DNA of 33,123 nucleotides from an uncultured Eubacterium sp. (GTDB lineage Bacteria; Bacillota; Clostridia; Oscillospirales; Acutalibacteraceae), in assembly GCA_905233805.1 (NCBI GenBank), contig CAJOER010000057.1, positions 1 to 33,123 on the forward strand, read 5' to 3'. Positions 1-8,554 of the stretch are shown here, in pieces. How positions within the stretch are numbered: position 1 is the stretch's first letter; every line of letters starts with the position of its first letter. The position numbers and the translations under genes were made by a program. The notes beneath the pieces are model-generated. The model was not told where the DNA came from, did not search any database, and saw only the letters and a program-made list of their open reading frames with translations.

Positions 1-1251
1 ATTAATATATCCGTTTTCGTTTGTAAATTTAACCGCATTATCGAAAAGATTATATATAACCTGATATACCATATCGGTATCGGCATGAACAAACATGGGT
101 TCAATATCTTCAAGCCCTCTTATTTCAATATTCTTCTTGTCGATTTTCTGCTCGAAAGTCAGAAGAATATGAATTATCTGGTCTGAAATATTATAGTTTT
201 TGGGCTTCATTTCAAAGTCGCCCGATTCCATCTTGCTCATATTGAGCATAGCAACAACAAGCCGCGAAAGACGTCTTACCTCGTCGGAAACAATTTTGAG
301 ATAGTACTCGTGCTTTTCCTTGGGTATGGTACCGTCGAGAATACCGTCGATAAAGCCCGCTATCGAAGTCATCGGCGTTTTTAATTCGTGGGACACGTTC
401 GCCACAAAGGAACGCCGCGAGCCTTCAAGTTTGTCAAGCGCCTCCGCCATATCGTTAAACGCGTAGCCGAGGTCAGCAAGCTCGTCGTTACTTTCAATTT
501 TAACTCTGTAAGAGAAATCGCCCACGGCAAAGCGCTTTGCAGCCGCGCTCATCTGCTGAAGAGGCGTTACCATACGCTTTGTAAGTAGCCATATTACAAG
601 CGAAGCTATTGCAATTATAAGAACGAGAATAATCAGAAACGTTCTTATAATCCTCAGAACAAGCTCCGTCGTACCCTCTTTAACGCTTGCGAAAACTATA
701 CCTATAATTCCCGCGGTGTCGCTGTCCGATACTACGTAATCCGGCGCAACGATTGCGGTTCCCACGACGTAACAGCTTACGCCTTTTATAATGGTTCTTG
801 TAACCGCGGTTCCGTTTTCGAATACGTCCTGCATAAGGATATCGTCAACTCTGAATTCCCTGTGGCTGTCGCAGACCATGGTGTCGGAATGGTATGACGC
901 GGTTCCGACCTGGTCCTTACACAGAATAACGTTTCCCTCAACGTCACAGACAAATACGTCGCTGTCAATACAGTTTGAAATCGTTTCAAGCGACTCGCAG
1001 ATTATCTGTTTATCCGAAGAGTAGGACGAATTCATATCGTTTACAATCAGCATCTGGGATATACTTTTCGCAACCGCGGAGGAGTTTTCTTTTAAAAGCT
1101 CCGTTTTTTCGTCAATGGAATAAGCGTTTACAAGAAGTATCAGGGTTATTCCGAGCGCCAGAAATCCAACAAGAAATATAGATACAAACAGTAAAAAGTA
1201 CTTCGCAAATATGTTAGAGCGTTTTCTCTTTTTTACCTTTTCATCTGCCAT
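1..1251 (-). CDS. Sensor histidine kinase, C-terminus cut by window edge
   Basis: Membrane sensor kinase of a two-component system, 417 codons visible, reading off position 1. The start is ATG at 1251, 5 nt after the stop of the response regulator gene, so the pair is an operon. In order I read a basic N-terminus, a first membrane segment (about residues 17-40), an extracellular sensor region, a second membrane segment (about 200-222), a HAMP-like linker, the H-box SHELKTP with phospho-acceptor His288, and an N-box (NLFDNAVKF) just before the window ends. The G boxes lie outside. The architecture matches the WalK/PhoR/ResE-type kinases of Firmicutes; the signal cannot be read from the sequence. 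Confidence 0.93.
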   Translation of the reverse strand, partial: MADEKVKKRKRSNIFAKYFLLFVSIFLVGFLALGITLILLVNAYSIDEKTELLKENSSAVAKSISQMLIVNDMNSSYSSDKQIICESLETISNCIDSDVFVCDVEGNVILCKDQVGTASYHSDTMVCDSHREFRVDDILMQDVFENGTAVTRTIIKGVSCYVVGTAIVAPDYVVSDSDTAGIIGIVFASVKEGTTELVLRIIRTFLIILVLIIAIASLVIWLLTKRMVTPLQQMSAAAKRFAVGDFSYRVKIESNDELADLGYAFNDMAEALDKLEGSRRSFVANVSHELKTPMTSIAGFIDGILDGTIPKEKHEYYLKIVSDEVRRLSRLVVAMLNMSKMESGDFEMKPKNYNISDQIIHILLTFEQKIDKKNIEIRGLEDIEPMFVHADTDMVYQVIYNLFDNAVKFTNENGYIN

Positions 1252-1256
1252 TAATA

Positions 1257-1949
1257 TCAGTCTTTCGTCTCAAATTTATAGCCTACTCCCCAAACGGTTT
1301 TAAGCACCCATTTGTCCGATACGCCCTCAAGCTTTTCACGGAGTCTTTTAACGTGAACGTCAACCGTTCTTGAATCGCCGTAGTAATCAAAGCCCCATAC
1401 CTCGTCAAGAAGCTGGTCTCTTGTATAAACCCTGTTCGGGTTTGATGCAAAATGATAAATGAGTTCAAGCTCTTTGGGCGGGGTGTCAACGGGAACGCCC
1501 TTAACCTTCATTTCGTAATTTGTAATATTTATTTCAAGATTATCGTAAATAACGGTTTTGCTGTCCGCCTCGTTTACCTCGGGTTCGCCCTTGGTACGGC
1601 GGAGAACCGCCTTAACTCTTGCCATAACCTCTTTCGGGTCGAACGGCTTTACAACATAGTCGTCCGCGCCGAGTTCAAGACCGAGAACCTTGTCAAAGGT
1701 TTCGCCCTTGGCGGTAAGCATAATAATCGGAACAAGAGAGGTCTTTCTCACCTCACGGCAAACCTGCCAGCCGTCCATTCTCGGCAGCATAATATCAAGC
1801 AGGATAAGGTCCGGCGTTTTATTTTTGAACGTATCAACCGCAGCCTGTCCGTCATTAGCGGTAAATACGGTGTATCCGTCCTTTTCAAGATAGAGTTTTA
1901 ATAACTCACAGATGTTTAAATCATCATCAACAACAAGAATCTTTGACAT
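1257..1949 (-). CDS. OmpR/PhoB-family response regulator
   Basis: Cytoplasmic transcription factor of 230 residues, the usual length for the family. The receiver domain has the acidic pocket at residues 8-10, phospho-acceptor Asp52 (LLDIMLPRMDG), Thr79 and Lys101 (VVKPF). The C-terminal winged helix spans about 130-228, with the typical RTVDVHVKRLREK recognition helix. It starts at ATG 1949 behind AAAGGAGA with good spacing and is followed after 5 nt by its partner kinase. The regulon is not visible here. The divergent neighbour is rny, about 400 bp away. Confidence 0.95.
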   Translation of the reverse strand: MSKILVVDDDLNICELLKLYLEKDGYTVFTANDGQAAVDTFKNKTPDLILLDIMLPRMDGWQVCREVRKTSLVPIIMLTAKGETFDKVLGLELGADDYVVKPFDPKEVMARVKAVLRRTKGEPEVNEADSKTVIYDNLEINITNYEMKVKGVPVDTPPKELELIYHFASNPNRVYTRDQLLDEVWGFDYYGDSRTVDVHVKRLREKLEGVSDKWVLKTVWGVGYKFETKD

Positions 1950-2015
1950 AAATACATCTCCTTTTCTTAAATTTTATAAAACAGATAATTTAACATATAT
2001 AGTTATGCATTATTA

Positions 2016-2044
2016 ATTTTATACCATTTTATAACAAAATACAA
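2016..2044 (-). promoter_or_regulatory. Candidate promoter of the first two-component operon
   Basis: On the minus strand TTGTAT (2044-2039) is followed after 17 nt by TAAAAT (2021-2016). It lies about 65 nt upstream of the response regulator start. The match is moderate, and an overlapping TATAAA offers an alternative -10. Confidence 0.4.
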
Positions 2045-2162
2045 TAGGTTTGTTCATAATTTTATCCGCACGGCGGAAAAAATGTTTGATTAAAGAAAAA
2101 AGTTTTTATCATTTTTCACGATTTTTGATTTTTAATAAATTGTTACCATTTGTAATATTTTC

Positions 2163-2191
2163 TTGACAAATACTAGATATAGGTGTAATAT
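2163..2191 (+). promoter_or_regulatory. Candidate sigma-A promoter of rny
   Basis: TTGACA at 2163-2168, 17-nt spacer, TAATAT at 2186-2191; a TATAAT at 2189-2194 overlaps it but at 20-nt spacing. The predicted transcript has a leader of about 155 nt before the rny ribosome binding site. Confidence 0.55.
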
Positions 2192-2352
2192 AATTAGGAA
2201 AATCTATATTTATTTAATCAGATTTTATGATTTTTAATGCTTTTAAATGCTTTATTACATAGATTTTTAACTGTACCTTTTCTGATGAAAAACCTGAGGC
2301 GCCGTCAACGTCTCTTGATGAAAAAATTTAGACAGAAGGAGGTGCTATTGAT

Positions 2353-3912
2353 TTGGAAATTACCTTCAGAGTTGTTGTAATACTGTCTGTTATCCTCGCA
2401 TTGGTTTTCTTCACAATCGGCTATTTGTTCAGCGAAATCCGCAAAACAAAGAAGGACGCGAAAAACCTTGAATCGGCAGGAAATCAGGCAAGAAACATTG
2501 TCAACACGGCATTAGCTGAAGCAGAAGCAACTAAAAAAGCTCAGATTATGGAGGCAAGAGACGAAGTTCATAAGCTCCGTTCCGACGCCGACAAAGAAAT
2601 CCGTGAAAGACGAAACGAAGTTCAAAAACAGGAAAAGAGGCTCAACCAACGTGAGGAATACCTCGACAAAAGAGCCGATTCTCTTGAAAACAAGAGTGAA
2701 ACTTTAACTCAGAAAATTAATGAAGCTGATGAAAAATTAGTCGAAATCGATGGCATCAAGAAAAGTCAGTTTGATATGCTTGAGAGAATATCAGGTCTCT
2801 CTCAGGAAGAAGCAAGAAAGCAATTATTACTGTCGCTTGAAAACGAGCTGGACGTAGAAAAGAGCAAGCGTATTCTTGAATACGAGCAGATGATTCGTGA
2901 CCAGAGCGACATTCTCGCAAGAGAAATTATCGGCACGGCGATTCAGCGCTGTGCGGCGGACCATACCGCTGAGACAACCGTATCGGTTGTTGCCCTTCCC
3001 ACCGACGATATCAAAGGTCGTATTATCGGACGTGAGGGAAGAAATATCAGGTCAATTGAGCAGATTACGGGCGCCGAGCTTATTATCGACGATACTCCCG
3101 AAGCTATTACGGTAAGTTCCTTTGACCCCGTAAGACGTGAGATTGCGCGCCTTACTCTTGAAAAGCTTATTCAGGACGGACGTATCCATCCTACAAGAAT
3201 TGAAGAGATGTTTGACAAGGCAAAACGCGAAGTTGAACAGACTATCCGCGCGGAGGGCGAAAAGGCCGTTATCAGTGCAAACTGCGGTTCCGTTCACCCC
3301 GAGCTTGTTAAACTTTTAGGTAAACTGAAATACCGTACTTCTTACGGCCAGAGCGTATTAAAACACTCGCTTGAAGTATCTTATATCGCAGGTCTTATGG
3401 CTGCCGAACTCGGCGCTGACGAAAAGACCGCAAGAAGAGCAGGTCTTCTTCACGATATAGGTAAGGCGCTCGACCATGAGATGGAGGGCAGCCACGTTGC
3501 TCTCGGCGTTGAATACGCTAAAAAGTATAAGGAAAATGACGCTGTCGTTCACGCAATTCAGGCTCACCACGGCGATATTGAATGCAAGACGGTAGTGGCG
3601 GCGCTTGTTCAGGCTGCCGACGCAGTTTCTGCGGCAAGACCCGGCGCAAGACGCGAAAATATTGAAAATTACATTAAAAGACTTCAGCAGCTTGAAGAGA
3701 TTTCAACAAGCTTTGACGGCGTAGATAAGGCGTACGCTATCCAGGCGGGCCGTGAAATACGAGTAATGGTTAAGCCCGAGGTTATCGACGATAACACTAT
3801 GCCGCTTGTAGCTCACGAAATTGCCAAGAAAATCGAAGAGGATATGGAATATCCCGGTCAGATTAAGGTTAATATTATCCGTGAGTCAAGGGCTTTTGAC
3901 GTAGCAAAATAA
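2353..3912 (+). CDS. rny: Ribonuclease Y
   Basis: Membrane-anchored endoribonuclease that initiates mRNA decay in Firmicutes. The 519 residues fit the family length. A single N-terminal membrane segment (about 5-25) is followed by a long charged coiled coil (about 30-190), a KH RNA-binding domain (about 208-273, [12 protein letters not shown]) and an HD phosphohydrolase domain with the metal-binding pair His367-Asp368 in LLHDIGKA. The start is an unusual TTG at 2353, chosen because AGAAGGAGGTG lies 8 nt upstream and the N-terminus then begins exactly at the membrane helix. A small Dabb-domain gene follows on the same strand after 46 nt. The gene is intact and the assignment is very secure. 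Confidence 0.97.
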   Translation: MEITFRVVVILSVILALVFFTIGYLFSEIRKTKKDAKNLESAGNQARNIVNTALAEAEATKKAQIMEARDEVHKLRSDADKEIRERRNEVQKQEKRLNQREEYLDKRADSLENKSETLTQKINEADEKLVEIDGIKKSQFDMLERISGLSQEEARKQLLLSLENELDVEKSKRILEYEQMIRDQSDILAREIIGTAIQRCAADHTAETTVSVVALPTDDIKGRIIGREGRNIRSIEQITGAELIIDDTPEAITVSSFDPVRREIARLTLEKLIQDGRIHPTRIEEMFDKAKREVEQTIRAEGEKAVISANCGSVHPELVKLLGKLKYRTSYGQSVLKHSLEVSYIAGLMAAELGADEKTARRAGLLHDIGKALDHEMEGSHVALGVEYAKKYKENDAVVHAIQAHHGDIECKTVVAALVQAADAVSAARPGARRENIENYIKRLQQLEEISTSFDGVDKAYAIQAGREIRVMVKPEVIDDNTMPLVAHEIAKKIEEDMEYPGQIKVNIIRESRAFDVAK

Positions 3913-3918
3913 AAATTT

Positions 3919-3945
3919 ATGGGCGGCTGTGCCGTCCATATTTTA
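3919..3945 (+). terminator. Hairpin between rny and the Dabb gene
   Basis: Nine-base-pair stem (3919-3927 with 3931-3939, one G-U pair) with a 3-nt loop, followed by ATTTTA. The short U-run suggests a leaky terminator or a 3'-end stabiliser rather than a full stop, since the next gene starts only 20 nt later and has no separate promoter that I can see. Confidence 0.45.
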
Positions 3946-3958
3946 TGGGAGAAAAGCT

Positions 3959-4249
3959 ATGATTAAACACATTGTTTGTTTCAAATTAAAGGACAACAGC
4001 AAAGAAGAGTGCGAAAAAGCAAGAGATATCCTCCTTTCAATGGACGGGAACGTTCCGCTTTTAAGAGGAATTGAAGTCGGAGTCGATTTCCTTCACTCAC
4101 CGCGCTCTTACGATATTATTCTTCAGGTTATTCTCGACGACGAAAAGGCGCTCGACGATTACCAGAACGACGAATATCACTGCTCGGTAGTTAAAAAACA
4201 TATGCACGAGGCGGCTGAAAGCTCCGTTGCAATAGATTATTACATTTAA
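3959..4249 (+). CDS. Dabb-family (stress-responsive alpha-beta barrel) protein
   Basis: Small soluble protein of 96 residues matching the Dabb ferredoxin-like fold: it begins MIKHIVCFKLKD, has the central GIEVGVDF strand, and ends with the xYHxxVxxHM-type helix. I chose ATG 3959 over an in-frame ATG at 3929 because a GGGAG sits 7 nt upstream and the family starts exactly at MIKH; the earlier ATG lies inside the hairpin after rny. Family members act as dimers of varied or unknown function, so none is assigned. It probably shares the rny transcript. Confidence 0.85.
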   Translation: MIKHIVCFKLKDNSKEECEKARDILLSMDGNVPLLRGIEVGVDFLHSPRSYDIILQVILDDEKALDDYQNDEYHCSVVKKHMHEAAESSVAIDYYI

Positions 4250-4261
4250 CTTTGTGTGTTA

Positions 4262-4298
4262 AAAACGCATCCGGATACGTTCCGGGTGCGTTTTATTA
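4262..4298 (+). terminator. Intrinsic terminator after the Dabb gene
   Basis: AAAACGCATCCGGA pairs with TCCGGGTGCGTTTT (one G-U pair) around a short loop, followed by TTATTATT. It closes the rny transcription unit just before the polysaccharide operon promoter. Confidence 0.85.
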
Positions 4299-4319
4299 TT
4301 AAAATATATTTCCAAAATT

Positions 4320-4346
4320 TTTAATAATAAGTTTAATATTATTAAA
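4320..4346. promoter_or_regulatory. Perfect inverted repeat abutting the polysaccharide promoter (candidate operator)
   Basis: TTTAATAATA (4320-4329) and TATTATTAAA (4337-4346) are perfect inverted copies separated by 7 nt. The right arm ends at the base before the -35 hexamer, a usual place for an activator or repressor site. Confidence 0.5.
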
Positions 4347-4375
4347 TTGACATTATAAACTTTTAATGCTACAAT
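4347..4375 (+). promoter_or_regulatory. Promoter of the polysaccharide operon
   Basis: TTGACA at 4347-4352, exactly 17 nt, then TACAAT at 4370-4375: a near-consensus sigma-A promoter. The predicted start is near 4382, about 35 nt before the first gene. I see no other good promoter before 19034, so all the genes up to there may share it. Confidence 0.85.
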
Positions 4376-4415
4376 GTACAAGTATCTTTATATATAATTA
4401 ATAGGGGGGATAACT

Positions 4416-5246
4416 ATGGAAGAAACCAGAGAAATAGACATAGACCTTAGGAAGATACTTTATATGATGAGAACGAAAATCGTTTTCATCGCTATTATAA
4501 CCGTTATTTTCGGAATTGTTGCAGGGCTTTATACCCACTTTTTTATTGCTCCCACTTATCAGACGAGCATAAGCCTTTGCGTATATAACAATCCCGACAG
4601 AGTCACAACGGACCAGACTATTACGCAAAGTGAAATCAGCGCTGCTCAGCAGCTCGTCGGAACATATATGTTCGCCCTTAAAAGCGACCTCGTTCTCGAC
4701 AAGGTTGCCGAGGAACTTAAACTCGGTTCAGGTTCAAGCATCCGCGGTTTCATAGAAACTTCGGCGGAAGCGAACACCTTTGCATTCACGGTAAAAGTTA
4801 CGGGTAAGGACCCGACGATGTGCGCCAACATAGCAAACGCCATTGCGAAGGTCGCGCCGACTGAAACGACGAAGGTTGTTAAATCGGGCGCGCTTTCGGT
4901 TATCGATACGGCAAAGGTTCCGGGTGCCCCGATTTCACCCAACCTCAGAAAAAATATACTTATCGGTCTTGCAGTAGGCTTTGCCCTTTCGTTCGCAGGT
5001 TTCTTTATCTACGAAATGTTTGACTCGACAATTACCAACGTCAAAGACCTTGCAAGAGACTTTGACCTTCCCGTTCTCGGTACCGTTCCGATGCTCGAAG
5101 CGGTTGAACATTCCGACGACGCCGAAGACGAAACAAAGGAAAACGCGGACGCTCCCCTTCCGAAACCGAAGGAGCCCGTCCCGAAGCCAAGCAACGCCTT
5201 GCTTGAAAATATACAGAATATGAAGGGAGATGCGAAGAATGACTAA
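4416..5246 (+). CDS. Wzz/YveK-type chain-length determinant, BY-kinase modulator
   Basis: Membrane protein of 276 residues. The first helix is at about 21-43, then an extracellular domain, the proline motif KVPGAPISPN (about 167-176) and a second helix at about 180-199. The cytoplasmic tail is acidic and then proline-rich. In Firmicutes this YveK/CapA/CpsC family contacts and activates the tyrosine kinase encoded next door and controls polymer length. Translation starts at ATG 4416 behind a G-rich AGGGGGGA. The last 8 nt overlap the kinase start, so the two are translationally coupled. First gene of the operon. Confidence 0.9.
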   Translation: MEETREIDIDLRKILYMMRTKIVFIAIITVIFGIVAGLYTHFFIAPTYQTSISLCVYNNPDRVTTDQTITQSEISAAQQLVGTYMFALKSDLVLDKVAEELKLGSGSSIRGFIETSAEANTFAFTVKVTGKDPTMCANIANAIAKVAPTETTKVVKSGALSVIDTAKVPGAPISPNLRKNILIGLAVGFALSFAGFFIYEMFDSTITNVKDLARDFDLPVLGTVPMLEAVEHSDDAEDETKENADAPLPKPKEPVPKPSNALLENIQNMKGDAKND

Positions 5247-5953
5247 ACGTGAAAAAAGAAGACAGCTCGCAAGAAGCAACGGCTTCAAGCAGAATGACGC
5301 AAAGAAAATTCTCTGCCAGGAATCCTCCTTCTCTGTTAAAGAGGCGTACAACGCGATAAGAACAAACCTTCTTTTCCTCCAGCAGGGTGAGAAGTGCCCC
5401 GTATTCGTAATTACAAGTCCCACCGCAAACAACGGTAAAACGATTAACTCGATTAACCTTGCGGTAAGCTTTGCGCAGATGGGAAAGAAAACGCTTCTTA
5501 TCGACTCGGATATGAGAAACCCCACTATCCACAGAATGTTCTCCATTCCCGTAAAGAACGGCCTTTCCGAAATTCTTGCGGGACTTACGGATAATATTTC
5601 GGTATCAAAAACCGATATTGAAAATCTTTCGGTTCTACTTTGTAAGAGCTCATTATGACTGTGTGTTTATTGATACCCCTCCCGTAAACGTTGTAACGGA
5701 TTCAACCGTTTTTGCGGATAAGACTACGGGTTATATCCTCATTATCAAGACGGATACGACGAACACTCACGACGTTAAACTGACTATCTCAAACCTTCAG
5801 CAGATTAACGGAAACATTCTCGGATTCGTTCTCAACGACGTTAACAGTGAGAAGAAGAAGTATTACTCTTACTACAAGAGATACAGTTACAACTATAACT
5901 ACAACTACAACTACTACAATCAGTACGACAAGTACGATACTTATTCTTATTAA
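5239..5953 (+). pseudogene. Bacterial tyrosine kinase (CapB/YwqD type), internally deleted and frameshifted
   Basis: The first part (5239-5658) has the BY-kinase activator-contact helix, Walker A with Lys67 (TANNGKT) and Walker A' (LLIDSDMRNP), but hits a stop at 5656. The rest continues in another frame (about 5641-5953) with Walker B (CVFIDTPP) and a tail with 15 tyrosines in the last 30 residues. Between SVLLC and AHYDCVFIDTPP the family normally has about 30 residues, including the G-x-x-PPNPSELL segment; here they are missing and the frame changes. Start ATG 5239 was chosen over 5230 because GGGAG is then correctly spaced. If real, no functional kinase is made. If an assembly loss, this is a complete YwqD/CapB homologue. 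Confidence 0.85.
5891..5914 (+). repeat. Hexanucleotide repeat in the tyrosine cluster
   Basis: Four in-frame copies of AACTAY (AACTAT once, AACTAC three times) encode Asn-Tyr four times in the kinase C-terminal tail. Gain or loss of a unit would change the number of phosphorylatable tyrosines without a frameshift. Confidence 0.8.
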
Positions 5954-5962
5954 GGTGATTTA

Positions 5963-7414
5963 ATGAACAGACGCAAAAGAGTACAGCTTTCGCTTGAATT
6001 TTTAATAGATTTATTCTGTATTATTCTCGCAAGCGCTGTTTCTATTGTTCTTTTCAGATACTTATTAAACAGAATACCTAAGTTCCCTTATGAAGAGTGG
6101 GCGAGATACTGGGCTACCCTTATTCTCGCCTACCTTGTAGTGTTCTTCGGATACTACGTCAACATCGACGTTCAGAGAAGAAGCAGGGGAAAAGAATTTT
6201 ATTCCGTTTTTCAGAACGCTGCTCTGACATTCGGCTTTTTCTCCGTTCTTATCGTTCTTTTAAAGAACCCGATTGTTGAATCAAGATATATGCTTATTTC
6301 AAGTTTCGTTTTCTTCGTTGCTTTTACGTCCGTAGGACGGTACTTTTTAAAGCGTTATCTTACGGGTTATTTCAAGCACGGAAAAACGGCGTCCCTCGTC
6401 GGCGTTATCACCACTACGGACAGAGCCGAGGAACTTATATCCAAGTTAAAACTCGACTGGACCTTAAATGTAAAAGGCGTTGTTCTTCTTGACGATTACT
6501 GCAAAAACGATATTTTCAGTTACAGGGGAAAAACAGTTCAGACGGTCAACGGAATTCCCGCGCCTGCCGTAAAGTCTTTTATGGACTGGATTCTCGCCTC
6601 CCCCCTTGACGAGGTTTTCGTTAACCTCCCCTACGGCGACGACTCCGAGCTTCAGGTGCTTATTGAAGAGCTTGAGGATATGGGAATTACGGTACATATC
6701 AACCTCCCTGCGCTTGACGATATTCTCAGCGAAAGCAAGTTCAACAACATTAACTGTAAGATGCAGTACGGCTATCCCATGGCTTCCTTTACGGCAAGCG
6801 AAAAGAAATTCGGACTTCTTGCAGTGAAAAGAGCCTTCGATATCGTTTTAGGCCTTGTCGGCTGTATAATCTCTCTTCCCATTATTGCAATAACCGCTAT
6901 TCCGCTTAAAAAGGAATCTCCCGGTCCGCTTATCTTCAAGCAGGCGAGAGTAGGTAAAAACGGAAGAATATTCAACATATACAAACTGCGCTCAATGTAC
7001 GTTGACGCTGAAGAGAGAAAGCAGGAACTGCTTGAACAAAACCAGATGGACGGCTTAATGTTCAAGATGGAAGATGACCCGAGAATCACCAAGGTCGGTC
7101 GCTTTATAAGAAAAACAAGCATTGACGAGCTTCCTCAGTTTTTTAACGTTGTCAAAGGCGATATGAGCCTTGTAGGTACAAGACCGCCCACCGTTGACGA
7201 GTTTGAACAGTATGAGAGCCGTCATAAGAGAAGACTTTCAATGCGTCCCGGTATTACGGGTATGTGGCAGGTCAGCGGACGAAGCGAGATTACGGACTTT
7301 GAGGACGTAGTTGAACTTGACTGCCGGTACATAGACGAGTGGTCGCTCAGTCTTGACGCAAGAATTATATTCAAAACCGTCGTAGTCGTTTTGACCCGAA
7401 AAGGAGCGGAATAG
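5963..7414 (+). CDS. Initiating polyprenyl-phosphate sugar-1-phosphate transferase (WbaP/WcaJ type)
   Basis: Integral membrane enzyme of 483 residues that attaches the first sugar phosphate to undecaprenyl phosphate and so starts each repeat unit. The N-terminal half has four membrane helices (about 9-150) and a CoA-binding-like domain. The C-terminal bacterial sugar transferase domain begins near residue 285 (KRAFDIVLGLVGC), has the KLRSM motif and a catalytic stretch of the form KTSIDELPQFFNVVKGDMS followed by LVGTRPP. AAGGTG precedes ATG 5963, 10 nt after the kinase frame. Full length; the sugar is not predictable. Confidence 0.95.
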   Translation: MNRRKRVQLSLEFLIDLFCIILASAVSIVLFRYLLNRIPKFPYEEWARYWATLILAYLVVFFGYYVNIDVQRRSRGKEFYSVFQNAALTFGFFSVLIVLLKNPIVESRYMLISSFVFFVAFTSVGRYFLKRYLTGYFKHGKTASLVGVITTTDRAEELISKLKLDWTLNVKGVVLLDDYCKNDIFSYRGKTVQTVNGIPAPAVKSFMDWILASPLDEVFVNLPYGDDSELQVLIEELEDMGITVHINLPALDDILSESKFNNINCKMQYGYPMASFTASEKKFGLLAVKRAFDIVLGLVGCIISLPIIAITAIPLKKESPGPLIFKQARVGKNGRIFNIYKLRSMYVDAEERKQELLEQNQMDGLMFKMEDDPRITKVGRFIRKTSIDELPQFFNVVKGDMSLVGTRPPTVDEFEQYESRHKRRLSMRPGITGMWQVSGRSEITDFEDVVELDCRYIDEWSLSLDARIIFKTVVVVLTRKGAE

Positions 7415-7421
7415 TTATCAT

Positions 7422-8540
7422 ATGAAAATCGCAATGATAGGCCACAAGCGTATTCCCTCCCGTGAAGGCGGAATTGAAATCGTCGTCGGCGAACTGTCAA
7501 AAAGAATGGCTGCCCTCGGCAACGAGGTTACGGCGTATAACCGTAAGAGCAGGCACATAGCGGGCGAAGGCTTTGAAACCGCCGAAGGACTCGGCAGTTA
7601 CGAGGGCGTAAAGCTTAAATGGGTATACACTCCCGATTCGGCCAGGCTTAACGCAATAGTATACAGCTTTTTATCAACGGCTGACGCCGTTTTAAAATCA
7701 TACGATATTATTCATTTTCACGCAGAGGGACCGTCGGCAATGGTTCCTCTTGCAAAATTTTTCAAAAAAAGATGCATTGTCACAATCCACGGCCTTGACT
7801 GGCAGCGTTCAAAATGGGGCGGCTTTGCAACAAAGTTTTTAAAGTACGGCGAAAAATGCGCCGCAAAATATGCCGACGAAATAATTGTTCTTTCAAAAAA
7901 CGTTCAGGAGTATTTTAAAAATACATATAACCGCGATACCGTATATATCCCGAACGGAATCGAAGAACCTCAAATAAAAAACGCTGAGATAATAAAAGAA
8001 AAGTATGCCCTTGAAAAGGACGGATATATTCTTTATCTCGGTAGGCTGGTCCCCGAAAAAGGGATTCATTTTCTTATTAACGCGTATAAGAACACTGATA
8101 CTGCCCTGCCGCTTGTAATCGCGGGAGGCGCAAGCCATACTGTCGAATATGAAAACGAGCTGCGCGAACTTGCAAAAGACGATAAAAGAATCGTTTTTAC
8201 GGGATTCGTTGAGGGCTACGAACTCGGCGAGCTTTATTCAAACGCTCTGCTTTACGTTCTTCCGAGCGAGCTTGAGGGTATGCCTATCAGCCTGCTTGAA
8301 GCTATGAGCTACGGCAACGCCTGCCTTACTTCCGACATTTCGGAATGTACCGAGGTATGCGAGGACACGGCGGTGTACTTTAAATCCGGCGACGAAAACG
8401 ACCTGAAAGAAAAGCTTGAAGGCTTAATCAGTTCTCCCGAAAAAATCAAAGAACTTAAAAGCAAATCAAAAGACTTTATTTTAAATAAATACAACTGGGA
8501 CGAGGTCTGCGAAAAAACGCTCAGGCTATATAAAAAATAA
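7422..8540 (+). CDS. Family 4 glycosyltransferase (DUF1972-like N-terminus)
   Basis: Cytoplasmic GT-B retaining transferase of 372 residues. The N-terminus HKRIPSREGGIEIVVGEL is the glycine-rich acceptor-domain opening seen in rhamnosyl- and galactosyl-transferases of capsule loci. The C-terminal donor domain has GRLVPEKGIH and the E-x7-E motif within ELEGMPISLLEAMSYG. It adds a sugar to the lipid-linked repeat unit; donor and acceptor are unknown. The best Shine-Dalgarno (GGAG at 7403-7406) is an unusually long 15 nt from ATG 7422. Confidence 0.9.
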   Translation: MKIAMIGHKRIPSREGGIEIVVGELSKRMAALGNEVTAYNRKSRHIAGEGFETAEGLGSYEGVKLKWVYTPDSARLNAIVYSFLSTADAVLKSYDIIHFHAEGPSAMVPLAKFFKKRCIVTIHGLDWQRSKWGGFATKFLKYGEKCAAKYADEIIVLSKNVQEYFKNTYNRDTVYIPNGIEEPQIKNAEIIKEKYALEKDGYILYLGRLVPEKGIHFLINAYKNTDTALPLVIAGGASHTVEYENELRELAKDDKRIVFTGFVEGYELGELYSNALLYVLPSELEGMPISLLEAMSYGNACLTSDISECTEVCEDTAVYFKSGDENDLKEKLEGLISSPEKIKELKSKSKDFILNKYNWDEVCEKTLRLYKK

Positions 8541-8554
8541 AGCGAGGTGAAAAA

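Larger units (their letters stand above)
1950..2352. other. Divergent intergenic region (response regulator / rny)
   Basis: This is a 403-nt AT-rich stretch without a convincing gene. It carries promoters for both directions, listed separately, and the long rny leader. The leader (about 2199-2352) contains a 9-bp inverted repeat, AAAATCTAT at 2199-2207 and ATAGATTTT at 2259-2267, that could close a large stem in the mRNA. I recognise no riboswitch or small RNA. Confidence 0.6.

Noticed and set aside
2195-2352. Riboswitch in the rny leader
   Set aside because: No conserved aptamer core is recognisable, and there is no terminator or anti-Shine-Dalgarno stem before the TTG.
4935-5546. 203-codon open frame on the minus strand opposite the chain-length and kinase genes
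   Set aside because: It is antisense to well-supported genes, has no ribosome site or recognisable fold, and its composition is that of a shadow frame.
5641-5953. Programmed frameshifting to express the kinase
   Set aside because: Changing frame cannot restore the roughly 30 missing residues, and no slippery sequence with a downstream stem is visible.
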